From Triparma columacea (lineage: Eukaryota > Sar > Bolidophyceae > Parmales > Triparmaceae), in contig BRYA01001448.1 of assembly GCA_030267965.1 (NCBI GenBank), positions 26,214-88,570 on the forward strand: a stretch of 62,357 bases of DNA, written 5' to 3'. This document shows, one piece after another, positions 10,280 through 20,569 of this stretch. Below the pieces are notes generated by a model. That model was given only the letters and a program-made list of their open reading frames with translations. It did no database searches and had not been told where the DNA came from. Within the stretch, counting starts at the first letter, position 1. Each line of letters begins with the position of its first letter. The position numbers and the translations under genes are program-made.

Positions 10280-12540
10280 ATGAAGTCCAAGAACTCGAAA
10301 TGGGCTTCACATATGCAGACCGATGAGGAGAAGCAGAGCCTGGCGGACAACCAAGGTGCTGTGATTGCCGTGAAGAAGTTAGACGAATATATGGAAGGTA
10401 AGTTTTGAGGGTTCCTTGGGATTTGCGGTACACTCGTTGGCGAACTCCCTTGGCGTTGACGTGATCTTACCTTCTCCGTCCCCAAACATCCAACTTACTC
10501 CACCGCATCCCTCCTAATACCCACACTAGCCCACAAACTTGGCATCCTTCAAGTGTTCAGGGACTTCGATGAAGATCGCAACGGGTTGCTCTCCAACTCG
10601 GAGATTTTGGCTGGCCTCATGAAGTTGGACGTCGAAATGACTCAGGGTCAGGCTAAATCTCTCGTTAGTTTTCTCGACCAAGGGGGAGACGGAGAGATTG
10701 ACTTGATGGAGTTGGACATTTGTATCAAGGTGAGAGGTTGGAACGTGGTTTCGATGGTTTGATGGTGCAAACATAAGTTTCATTCTCATCTTCGCCCCCA
10801 CCCTGAAATCCACCACAACAGGAGTATAGGAAGCACAAGAAGGATGGAACTCTGACTGAGCTAATTAGCGATAAGTCGAATGAGCCCTTAGATGCCGTGT
10901 TCCCCAACTGGCTCGTGCATCGGCGAGACTTTAGGTTGGTATTTACTAGATTTCAAGACAAGGATGAGCTCGACGAGGCTGAGCAGGTCCTCAAGGCCTT
11001 TACAACTGTCCGTGAGAAGAGGACGCACGAGGACCTGCAAAGAATCGCAACATGGATGGACAAGCACGATATACTGCCGGGGCTAGGTTCGAAGCGCTTC
11101 GGTGAGCTCGCCAAGCAGGTGTACTTCAAGGAGTATGACAAGGGACATATTTTGTGCCGGCAGGGGGACATGGGTGATGCCTTCTACATTATTTTCGAGG
11201 GGGCTGTTAGAGTTGTAATCGATGGGGGTGTGGTTGGGGAGTTATTACCCGGGCAGGGTTTCGGAGACAGGTGAGTAAAGCTGCTGTGTGCGTGTCTGTG
11301 CGTCCGTGCGAGCATCGTCATTCGGTGTGTTTTCCTTCTCCATTTCCCTCCTCTACCCCTACTAACACCTAAATTACGCAGATCTCTAGAGACTGACGAG
11401 CCCAGGTCGGCGACTTGCGTAACCTCTGAGAGGACTCAGTGCGTGGTAATTAAGGCGAACGAATACAAGATGATGATGAAGAACCTGCAGCAAAAGAAGC
11501 TCACTCAGAACATGGGATTTCTCCAGCATGACTGCAAGATCATGAGGTCGTGGACGTACCCTAAGATTTTCAAGCTCTCCAAAGCCCTTGTGAGGCGGCG
11601 GTTCGATGCAGGAGATGCAATATGCAAGCAGGGCGAGGAGGCCCACGTAATGTACCTCCTCTACAAGGGCAAGGTATCGATCCAGAAGGAGGTTGTGTAC
11701 ACGAAGGACAATAGGTGGCCAGAACCCAAGTCTGAGTACACTGTGATAACCCACGAGAGGACGGTCGCGCTACACTTGGTTGACCTTGACACGGGGGATC
11801 ACTTTGGCGAGGAGGTTGCCCTCGGGTTTGCGGAACGCCAGTATTCGGCAGTCGCAAGGGAGCCAACGGAGTGCTTCGCTATCAACAAGATCGACGTGAT
11901 GAAGTTCTTCATGACCAACCAGGTTATTGGGGAGCTAAGGGAGAACAATGGTTCGTTTTACCAGCCCCCGGATGACATCAAGAATCGCCACGACTGGAAG
12001 GTAAAACAGGACATCCTTTACAGGGAGATAAAGAACATGGCCTTTGGAACCAAATACAAGCGGCGTGCCGGCTTGATGAAGAAGAAGATATCCAAGATAT
12101 CCAAGCAAGGAAGCCTGGAGGAGAAGCTCAAGAAGCTCAACGAGAAGAACCGCGATAAGCAGGTCGCCGGGCTCGAGTTAGACGCCGATGAGGATGGCGT
12201 TGACGGAGGGTCTGTCTTCTCGCGTAATACTGCCCCCTCAATAACCAACAGCGTTAACAACCCCAGGAGGCTTCCGGTGCTCGCCCAGCGCATGACGGTT
12301 AGAAGAGAAACCAAGGAAGATCGCTTGCAGTCGCTGCGCACCTCAATGTCGCTGCCGTCTTTACAGAGCAGCCCAGGGATGGAAGAAATGATCAGGAAAT
12401 ACAAGAAGATTAGGAGTGGGGGCGGAGGTCCGAAAAAGACCAAGCGGAGGAGCAAGCTTGAGGGGAGTATCGGGACCTTGAGCATCAGCGAGAGCATCAG
12501 GGATCTCGAGAGGCCGTCTATCTTGGGCGATCTCGTGTAA
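10280..12540 (+). CDS. EF-hand plus tandem cyclic-nucleotide-binding (CNB) domain protein
   Basis: Four exons (10280-10397, 10530-10729, 10822-11270, 11382-12540) give 641 residues. An EF-hand region comes first (FRDFDEDRNGLLSNSE, then FLDQGGDGEIDLMELD). CNB1 has KEYDKGHILCRQGDMGDAFY and a phosphate-binding cassette FGDRSLETDEPRSATC, where the usual Glu of FGE is Asp. CNB2 has AGDAICKQGEEAHVMYLL and GDHFGEEVALGFAERQYSA, keeping Glu and Arg. No kinase, channel or GEF domain is fused within this frame, so it would be a Ca2+/cyclic-nucleotide sensor or scaffold. The C-terminus is basic and Ser-rich. The stop (TAA, 12538-12540) lies inside GTGTAATTG, a possible weak donor, and the frame can be continued into the DUF445 gene (see findings). 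Confidence 0.88.
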
Positions 12541-12629
12541 TTGTTTACGTACGGATGCTATATTCGGTTTATTTTTGTTGTGAAAACTCGAATCTCATTT
12601 TCATTTGGATTGATGGAGTTGTTTACTTT

Positions 12630-13655
12630 ATGCTTCGACAGGTGCAGCCAGAAGAGATGTGTGATGGAGATAGAAAAATGGTGAAGATGGTTGATGGGCA
12701 GCCGGCAACCCCGGAGGACGCCGTTGAGGCTGCTGACAAGCCTGGAATGCTTGAAGGCATCAATAAGGGTGACCTTAGCAACTCGATAGCCTTTGGCTTT
12801 CTAGTTTTGGGAGTTATCACAGTTGCAGTGGACTCCAATAACGTTTTCTTCGCTTACCTGCTGAGTTTTGGCTTGTTCAGCTTCTGCGGAGGCATAACAA
12901 ATTGGTTGGCAGTAAAAGTGAGTAATCTTCCGGAAAGTCACACGATCACTACTATGAACCCCTAACCCGCAACTCTCTGACGCTAACAGATGCTGTTCGA
13001 TCGAATTCCCTTTCTTTACGGCTCGGGAGTTATCCCTAGGCAATTCGTAGCCATTCGGGAGACGGTCAAGAACACCATTATGAAGACATTCTTCGACAGT
13101 GAATACCTGGAGACGTACATAAACGATAGGGCGAAGGGTCTACTCGGGGACCTGGACCTTGGGGCCCGTATCAAGAGTGGTTTAGAGAAGCCGGAATTCG
13201 ATACTAAGCTGATTGCCAAGCTGGAGGAGATGGTGAGGCGGTGAATTACAGAGGAAAAAAATTCAAATGTCAACCCTAACGCTTCAAACAACACCCCCCC
13301 TACGACCACGCAGTCCTTAAAGCCCGAGGGGATGCTGATCCAGACGATGGCGCAGATGTTCGGGGGCGTGCCCCTGCTAGTGCCAGTGATCAAGCCGCTC
13401 ATCCTTGGTTTCGCCGACGAATTTGCTTCGTCCTTCGTTGATAATTTTGACATCAAGGAGTTGGTATCGGTAGATAAGATACGAAACGAGCTTGACAAAC
13501 TTATGTCCGAAAAACTCCTCCTCCTCACGCCAGAGCTCGTCAAGGCGCTCATGGAGGAAGTTATAAGAGAGCACCTGTCATGGTTAATAATCTGGGGGAA
13601 TCTCTTTGGTGGCATTCTCGGCATCCTCAGTCAAGCGGCGGGGTTTGGGACGTGA
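12630..13655 (+). CDS. DUF445-family membrane protein
   Basis: Three exons (12630-12917, 12990-13232, 13314-13655) give 290 residues. Two hydrophobic helices (SIAFGFLVLGVITVAV and FFAYLLSFGLFSFCGGITNW) lead into the family signature NWLAVKMLFDRIPF..GVIPRQF, where the first intron splits LAVK|MLF. The C-terminus ends in a hydrophobic helix (LSWLIIWGNLFGGILGILSQ) as in bacterial DUF445 proteins. Biochemical function is unknown; it should be an integral membrane protein. The start is uncertain: ATG 12630 lies only 90 bp after the CNB stop and overlaps an acceptor-like CTTCGACAG|GTG. Likewise the stop TGA sits in a possible donor (GGGAC|GTGATC). The three plus-strand frames may therefore be one gene. 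Confidence 0.82.
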
Positions 13656-13813
13656 TCGTGATCGTGCGTCGTGTGTTTCGAGGCGATCTAAATCTTTTAT
13701 GCTTCAAAGTCCTTGTTTTTTTCCTTTTTCCTCCCTCCTCCCCCCCCTCTAGGTTCCTCACAACTGACCCGGCTTTGGGCCTCCCAACCAACCCGAAAGG
13801 CGTATCACCCGCG

Positions 13814-16800
13814 ATGCCCAAGGCTCTCCCGTCGAAACTGTACAATGCTGATCCCCGGGCGGTGCTCAAGTCCCGAAAAGAGTCTATAGAGGAGGAGAAG
13901 AAGAAGAGGCTGGCAATTCGCGAGGCCAAGAGGAAGAAGGAAATGGGGAAGGATCTGGTCATGTTGACGAAGTGGAAGAAAGACATGGGGAAATTGATGA
14001 GTGGTATCGGCTCATCGGATGCTGATGGCCCGCAGGTTCCCCTCTCTGCCTCTTTTGACGCAACAGCAACATCGGCATGGCAGATGAACTCCTCTGGAGT
14101 TCTAAATGACGACAGCCTCGTGACGGAATACTCGGAGACCGATCCCCGTCCTATGCAGACTCCTTTGTCCTCCCCCCAGCATGAAATGACGACGAACCAA
14201 TCTCCTTCTTCTTCCCCCCCCACTAAGGCCGAGCCTCAGGCTCCTGCTCCTGCTCCCACTTCGTATGAGCTTCTCAAGTGGAAGGCGGAGGCGAGGCTGT
14301 TTGCGTCACAAGCAGACGAGTTCCTGTCTCCCATCAAAAAGCCTAAAGAGGAAGAGGGTGGGAAGGGCGAGGAGAAGAAGGAGGACACACATGTAAGGTT
14401 GGAGCGACGGCAGACGACAATAGTAGGGGAATCCAACGAGTTCGTCGTCCCTGCGATAGACCCAAACACCACACTGCCGGTTTCTCGCGATCCAAACTTT
14501 CAGGCCATCTCCTTCAACACTACGGCTACGGCGGCGATGGCCCTAGACCAGTCTGTTATGAGCCAAGATAAATTGGAGGATGATAACCTATTTCACAAAA
14601 AGACGAAGCTTCAGAGAAAACTGCTGTCGCCTAATGTGGTTACAGGGGCGAAGGAAACGATCCTCGTGCACAGCAAATCCCCGAAGAAGAAGGTCCGGTC
14701 CCAGACTGCGAACCTCCCTGCTCTTTACAAGATGAGCTGGCCGGTGATTCCAAACCCCTACGAGATGGAGAAGTTCCAGAAGGAGAACGAGAATTTGAAG
14801 AAAAGAATACTAGTCGCGAGGGGGAGATTGTCACCTAGGGTCCTTGAGGAAAAGGAGGAGGAGGCCCCATACGCACTAGGAGAGACCCCTTTGCAGCCCC
14901 GCACGGGTGGCATCATCGAGCCCCAGTTCTACGGCATCAACAGGAACGAGAGTCCCGTGAGGATCCCCAACTCCCACTACAGCTTCTGGCAGCAGCATAG
15001 CAAGGTGGCCCCAAAGATGGTGGAGATGGGGCTTGGGGTGATGAGCTTTGAAATCCCCGACGTAGACCTGGAAATGTCACCCGACAAGAATTCAACCACG
15101 GTGAGGGCCGAGATGACTGAGAACTACTTCGCCAACGTGGAAAACTACGTCAAGGCGCAAAATGAGGGGTTCTTGGATGATGAGAAGGTGGAGGGGGAGG
15201 GGGAGGGGGAGGACGTAGATGCCAAAAAGAAGAATGACACATCAGCTCAATCTGGCTTAGACGCGAGTCAGATTATATCTAGCCCCCCGGCCCGTCGCGA
15301 TACCATGACCAGCATGAACACGGCTCTCACCGGTCAGCCGAATTCCCCCTTTGCAATGTCCAAGGTCCCTCGTCCCGAGCGCAAGGCCTCCCTCTTCGGG
15401 GAGGCGTTCGAGACCCTCGACGTCGCCCTGGACAGCAACATCGGCAAAGGCCTGTACCACGACACCACGGCATCAGTCCTCGCGGCCCCACTCTCCGCCC
15501 ATCACGCCGTTCCCCAGATTCAACCTTTTGGGTTCGAGCCGACGAAACCTCGGCTGAGGGTCCTGGCGATGACGGACGCGCTGAAGTACCAGGGGGAGCT
15601 GACGCCGAGGACGAAGCTACACCACTTCCAGATGTTCCCTTACGGTGGGGAGGCCCACGAGGCAGCATTCGTAATTCAGAGGTTCTGGGGGAGATACATA
15701 AGGATGAGGGCCTGGGCAGTCACGCTGGTGCAGTGCCACTTCCGGAGGCTCAGGGCTAGGAGGGACTTCCTGGAGTACATTAGAAAGCTGCAGTTCGCGA
15801 GGAGGGTCATTGGGGAGGGGGCGAGGAAGTGGCTGGCGAGGGTTCACCTTACCAGGGACAGTGAGATTGGAACTCAGATGGTAATCGAGGAGCTGGCGAA
15901 GCAGCTGACGGAGGAGTGGTACGAGGAGGAGAAGGTCGAGCAGTTCTGGAAGAACGCCATGCTTTCCCTGGTTTATAGGTACAGGTGGAAGAGGAGGATG
16001 AAGAAGAGGAGGAAGAGGAGGTCGGAGCTTGAGGAGGTCTGTGCGACCAGGATGCAGAGGGGGGCCCGGTACTTCCTCGTCACCCGGATGCTCCGGCGGT
16101 GGAACGACGCGCACATCGTAATAAAGAGGAGCTTCAGGGCGTACTTCCTCCGGGCCTACAAGAAGCAGCTCAGGTGAGGGCGAGGGTGGCGCGCGAGCGA
16201 GCGACGAGCGAAGCGAGTCACTAAAGGGTCATCTAGTGTCCAATTGCTGCTACGACGCAAGGAATTATTACTCACCACCCCTCCCCCCCCACCCCTCCCC
16301 CCCNNNNNNNNNNNNNNNNNNNNNNNNNNNNNNNNNNNNNNNNNNNNNNNNNNNNNNNNNNNNNNNNNNNNNNNNNNNNNNNNNNNNNNNNNNNNNNNNN
16401 NNNNNNNNNNNNNNNGTGAAGAGGAGGAGGAGGCAGGCGATGAAGGAAGGGAAGGCCGCGGCTGGGAAGGAGTGGGGGGGCAAGTTTAAGCTCAAGATCA
16501 GGGCATGGTTCAAGATGTTCGAGGTCATAGAGGACGGGGACAACCCGGCAAGCGACGGCTTCATCGACGTTGACAGCCTTCGTATAGCCATGGGCGACCT
16601 GATGCTTTGGGATCGGGAGCTCGTAACGTCCGGCGAGTTCTCTGCCATGGTGGAGGTTCTAGACAACTTCAGGGTCGGCCACATAAACTGCGACCTCGCG
16701 ACGGGGTACCTTGGACAGCTCGCAGAGGCTCGGAGGGCCTCGAGGAGGGCTGGTATGGGCTTGGTTTCCAGGGTCCGCAGCGACGTAAAGTGCTGGGGCG

Positions 16801-17198
16801 CCAGCTTGAAGGTGACAGCCGGCTCAGGCTCGTACATCCGGGCCGCCAGGAGGAGTCTGCTGGAGCAGGAGAGGAAGAGGTTCTTCGTCAGGGCGATCGA
16901 GGCGTTCAGGGGCTCAGAGAAGGAGGGGGTGAAGCCGAGGGTCAAGTGCGAGGGATGCCTGAGGCCGTTCCCTTACCACACGAGGGCGGCGCAGAGACAC
17001 ATGAAGAGCGGGGGGTGCGCGCTTAGACCCAGCTTGTTCCTACCGCAGGAGGAGGGGGGAGTGGTGATGGTGGAGGAAAGGGGGGGGGACAAACCGATGT
17101 GGGTTGCGGATGGGGTGGAGGAGGGGGTGGAGGAGGGGGGGGAGGGGGGGAAGGAGGATACGAAGGAGGATTCGAAGGAGGAAGTTAAAGATGAATGA
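13814..17198 (+). CDS. IQ-motif / EF-hand-like / zinc-finger protein, interrupted by an assembly gap
   Basis: First exon 13814-16173 (786 residues): Lys-rich start, a long low-complexity middle, then repeated IQ-like helices (AAFVIQRFWGRYIRMRAW, VTLVQCHFRRLRARRDF, ATRMQRGARYFLVTRM, AHIVIKRSFRAYF), the usual calmodulin/light-chain binding sites. It ends CTCAG|GTGAGGG. The next exon emerges from the N-gap (16304-16415) and runs to a stop at 17198. It has an EF-hand-like segment (EVIEDGDNPASDGFIDVDSL), a second helix-loop (NFRVGHINCDLATGY), a C2HC-like finger (CEGCLRPFPYHTRAAQRHM..GGC) and an acidic tail. The acceptor is lost in the gap, so joining the two parts is inferred from strand, frame and proximity. 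An acceptor-like CCTCTAG at 13752 suggests the true start may be upstream. Confidence 0.72.
16304..16415. other. Assembly gap (112 N)
   Basis: The gap is flanked on the left by C-homopolymer runs (16275-16303) in what looks like an intron of the IQ gene, so it probably reflects failure to assemble a C-rich tract. The splice acceptor of the downstream exon is missing. Confidence 0.98.
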
Positions 17199-17370
17199 AG
17201 GTCGTTCGTAGGTCGAGGTTGCTGGTGCGTAGAGAGGTGCTTATATTTAGGTGTTGTTGTTTTAATAAAAACGCAAGGTCTTCTTTTTTTGTTCCGTAAT
17301 AATATCTTCGGTCTTTGACTTCTCCCCCTCCCCCTCCCCCCCCTTTCCTTTCTTAGTTCTCTTTCTTTTC

Positions 17371-18927
17371 TTAATTCTCCCCATTCTTCTTCTCCCCCTC
17401 TATAGCCTTTGCAACAAGGAACTCCGCTAGCATCGCTGGGAAGTCTTCGTACATTTCCTTGTAGCTTGGGAAGTAGTTGACGTCAACCACCACAAGTTCC
17501 TTCCCCCCCTCCCCCCCGCCTGACAAGGGCGGAAGAGACGAAGGGGGAGATGACCGGGAACCACAGCTCCTGACAAGGACGTCGAAACCGAAGAGGTCTA
17601 GTCCGAACGTTTTCCTGATGTCGTCCGCGATGGGTTTCACCTCCTCGATCGTAAGCATCCTCGGTACTTCTCCACCCTCCCCATCCCCCGCTCCTCCTCC
17701 TCCCTCCCCCTTCCCCTCCTCACCCCCAAAGTCCTCGATACCTGGGTAAGGTTTCTGGCTGTCGAAGTCCACCCTATCCCTCTCGTATATCCTCCCCGCC
17801 CTCAAGTCCGGTAGGCTCGGTCTGCTGAAAACCCTAACGTTCCCCCCGAGCACGTAAACCTTGAACAGCACACCCCCGTGGTTCTCGTACTCCTGAAGCA
17901 GGCACGGTAGTGTGAGTGATTCCAGCCCCTCGTCCCTCAGCACCACTGTCATCTTGTGGCTTGACGCGGTCCCCGCGGCGTCCAGGGGTTTCGCAATTAG
18001 AGGGTACGAAAGTTTGGAACCCTCCCTGACCTTGAAAGCCTCGACGTCTGACGGGGTCCGTACAACGGCGTCTAGGGGGGCTGAGAAGTGCAGCCCCGGG
18101 GCCCTGACTAGCCTCAGGCTGTCGGCTAGGATCCTGGCGATGGAGGCGCGGGACATTAGCTTGCGGACGTTTCGGGGGGGACATATTAGGTTGCACTTAT
18201 CGTTGTGGGCGCAGTAGACCTCGAGCCTCTCGAGCCTCTGGATGCTCTTGAGGACGTGGGGCGGGGGGGGGACGGGGGAATTAGAGACGAGGAGGAGGTC
18301 CTCCGTAAGCTTGTGGAGGATGCAGTCGAAACGACCACCGTGCTGGTCCTCGAGGGGGAGGTCGAGGTTAAGAGGGACGAACTTGACCTTCTGGATACCG
18401 GGACCGACCTGGGGGGTGACGTCCATGATGGAGATGCTCGAGCCCAGAGAGGAGGAGCAGCAGCCGGTGGAGGAGGCGGAAGAGGACTGGGTTGATGCCG
18501 TATCCGAGTTGTCGACGAAGTGGTGTGGGTTGTAAAGGGAGGAGGTCGTGACGGACTTCGGGGGGAAGTGGTGGAAGTAGAAAGGGGTGGGGGGGGGAGG
18601 CGCGGGGGGAGGAGATGGGGAGGTATGGGGAAGGGGGAGGGCAGCCGTGGTCATGGAGGAGGTGATTTCAGTGTGTGCAGTCACGTCCATCGCAGAGCTG
18701 TCCGCGCTGATGATGCTAACGTCGCATCCGTAGTTGGTGGCAACTCTCGCGGTGGCTTCCGCAGTCTGTATCATGACTGAGCCCATGGTCTTCATCTTCT
18801 TGGGACCGAAAACATAGCCGACAACGATTGTGTCCTGGCTAGCATCAGGGGGGGAGGGGGTGGCGGCAGAGGCGGGAGAGAAGTCCGAAACTGCCATTGG
18901 GGTTGTTGGGGCTGGTGATATTTCCAT
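17371..18927 (-). CDS. Inositol 1,3,4-trisphosphate 5/6-kinase (ITPK), ATP-grasp fold
   Basis: A single-exon gene of 518 residues, longer than usual (about 320-420) because of a Ser/Pro-rich N-terminal region and low-complexity loops. N-terminal block: TIVVGYVFGPKKMKTMG. The ATP-grasp core includes LSYPLIAKPLDAAGTASSHK, the ATP-binding stretch LLQEYENHGGVLFKVYVLG, FGLDLFGFDVLVR and the Mg2+-binding C-terminal motif VVDVNYFPSYKEM, the hallmark of ITPKs. It phosphorylates inositol tris- or tetrakisphosphates towards InsP5/InsP6, likely in the cytosol. Gly-rich insertions interrupt the core between GIEDFGGE and VPRMLTIEE and before ELVVVDVN, both at loop positions. Its 3' end converges on the IQ gene (173 bp between stops). 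Confidence 0.92.
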   Translation of the reverse strand: MEISPAPTTPMAVSDFSPASAATPSPPDASQDTIVVGYVFGPKKMKTMGSVMIQTAEATARVATNYGCDVSIISADSSAMDVTAHTEITSSMTTAALPLPHTSPSPPPAPPPPTPFYFHHFPPKSVTTSSLYNPHHFVDNSDTASTQSSSASSTGCCSSSLGSSISIMDVTPQVGPGIQKVKFVPLNLDLPLEDQHGGRFDCILHKLTEDLLLVSNSPVPPPPHVLKSIQRLERLEVYCAHNDKCNLICPPRNVRKLMSRASIARILADSLRLVRAPGLHFSAPLDAVVRTPSDVEAFKVREGSKLSYPLIAKPLDAAGTASSHKMTVVLRDEGLESLTLPCLLQEYENHGGVLFKVYVLGGNVRVFSRPSLPDLRAGRIYERDRVDFDSQKPYPGIEDFGGEEGKGEGGGGAGDGEGGEVPRMLTIEEVKPIADDIRKTFGLDLFGFDVLVRSCGSRSSPPSSLPPLSGGGEGGKELVVVDVNYFPSYKEMYEDFPAMLAEFLVAKAIEGEKKNGEN

Positions 18928-19011
18928 GGTTGGGTGGTGGTGGTGGGGGGGGTAGGGGGGGGGGGGGGTAGGGAGTCCCTGGTAGGTAGGATGTGTTTAG
19001 GATGTTAGTTT

Positions 19012-19092
19012 TGTAATTGTTGTAGTTGTTGTAGGTTGTAGTTGTTGTAGTTGTTTGTTGTAGTTGTAGTTGTTGTTGTTGTGTTAGTTGCT
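19012..19092. repeat. GTTGTA-rich low-complexity repeat
   Basis: Imperfect tandem units of GTTGTAGTT/GTTGTTGTT run for about 80 bp upstream of the ITPK gene. This is a simple-sequence repeat. Confidence 0.85.
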
Positions 19093-19202
19093 ATCTGTTG
19101 TTGCTATTAGTTGATTATAATCAATTTTTGTCTTAATATCTGTGTTGGAAGTGTGATTGTGGTGTGATTGTGATATGAGTGTGAAGTGAATGTGCAAGAT
19201 GC

Positions 19203-19280
19203 GTACAAATCCCCCACAAATGCGTACAAATCCGTACAAATCTTCCACAAATCCCCCACAAATCCCCCACAAATCCCGCA
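19203..19280. repeat. Short tandem repeat, about 12-bp unit (ACAAATCCCCCC/ACAAATCCGT)
   Basis: At least seven imperfect units share the core ACAAATCC, some preceded by CGT and others by CC. It is a minisatellite-like array in the intergenic region. Confidence 0.85.
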
Positions 19281-19713
19281 CATTTTCCTTAGAGAGTAAT
19301 TGAATTACAATGCGGACCACTGTGCTTATACGTGCGTATGTGTAGTGTATGAAGCATGCAAAGCCCAAGATATCTGTAATATGATATAATGCTGATTGTG
19401 TTGATTATAAATGAAGGTTGACACAAACGAACTCACCCGCCAAAGTTGGAAGGGCTATTAATTAAAGCATCTGAAGCCAAAGGCTCGTCTTAAAGGGGTT
19501 TAATTGAATCAGGGGAAGAGATTATGGGATACGAGAACGCTATAGCGCTAAGAGAGAGTTTAAATGACGAAATAAGGGGGGATTGGAATACTGGTGCATT
19601 TCCTAGCGAGAGACTCCCAAGGTTTTGCTTTCGCCTTTCGCCTTTGTTTTTCTCCATTTTCCCCTTTTTCTCCTCCTTTTGGCCATTTATTTCTCCCAAC
19701 ATCACACAAAAAT

Positions 19714-20468
19714 ATGGGAGCATCATCTGAAAAGGTAAAAGAAATACATCGACAACATCAACAAATATAATCATAATTAGATGTTCAAATAAGCAAAATG
19801 AAACACCTCCTCCTTCCTCCTCCATCCCGTCACTCCCCCTCCATCCCCCTCAATCTCACTCTCTCCCCCTCCATCACCCCCTCCATCTCCCCCAACATTG
19901 CGCCCTACTCAACCCATACCCCCAGAAACGCGCCCTAGCCCGTGCCAATGCTCGTAAATTCTACCTCCCCATCTTCCTCCTCGTAGAGTTCCTCTTCCTC
20001 CTCCTAACCTCCTCCTCCCCAACCTTCCTCTCGACCCCCTACCTCATCCGGTCCCTCTCCATAACGTCCGTACTCTACCACTGCTACACCAGCATACTTA
20101 CAGCCAAGGAGGACGCCGTTAGCACAGGGATGGACAAGTCAAAAAAATCATCCTTTCAATCCACCTCATCATCCTCAACACCCCCGCAGCCTGGGAGCCG
20201 ACACATCGATCTCTTCGCCCTCTTCTCCCTCCTAAAAGTCCTCGGGGGGGCCTTCGCCCCCCTTCACACCTTTGGCTACCTCCCCCCGCTTGTGTACTGG
20301 CTGTATCAAGGTTACTCAATTTACTCCACCATGAGGGGTGTCATGGGTGGGGGAGGGGTCCCCGGGGGTGGAGGTGGGGGTGAGGGGGGGGGAAGAGAGG
20401 TAGACGAACAAACAAAACGCAGAAGGGAAGATAGGGCGAAGAAAAGGAGGACGAAGACAGTGAGGTAA
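19714..20468 (+). CDS. TMEM208/SND2-type ER membrane protein
   Basis: Exon 1 (19714-19734) encodes just MGASSEK; exon 2 (19926-20468) continues KRALARANARKFYLPIFLLV, for 187 residues. The layout matches TMEM208/SND2: basic N-terminus, hydrophobic helices (FYLPIFLLVEFLFLLLT; SLSITSVLYHCYTSILT), a hydrophilic loop, another hydrophobic region (LFALFSLLKVLGGAF..YLPPLVYWLYQGYSIY) and a basic tail EQTKRRREDRAKKRRTKTVR, like the KTRKKREKMEKK-type ending of plant TMEM208. The family works in the SRP-independent (SND) route of protein targeting to the ER. Loop and tail contain Ser- and Gly-rich low complexity. Confidence rests on the overall pattern rather than a catalytic motif. Confidence 0.75.
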
Positions 20469-20569
20469 TTTATGAGCTGTTTCTTTTTAACAATACAAAC
20501 AGTTTCCTTTTGCTCCTTTTTAAACACCACCACCACCACCACCACCACCACTAATACTGTTACACAAAA

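Larger units (their letters stand above)
18928..19713. other. 786-bp intergenic region with simple repeats
   Basis: Divergent spacer between ITPK (minus) and TMEM208-like (plus). From ITPK outwards it has G-runs (18940-18970), a GTTGTA-rich stretch (about 19010-19092), an AT-richer piece, a CACAAATCCCCC-type array (19203-19280) and then AT-rich sequence up to the plus-strand gene. No convincing ORF is seen; it probably contains both promoters. Confidence 0.5.

Noticed and set aside
13580..13813. Extension of the IQ frame to ATG 13580
   Set aside because: It overlaps the conserved C-terminal helix of DUF445 in another frame and would translate a likely intron.
19490..19825. 111-codon minus-strand frame upstream of TMEM208-like
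   Set aside because: Overlaps the TMEM208-like start exon and its intron and shows no family features.
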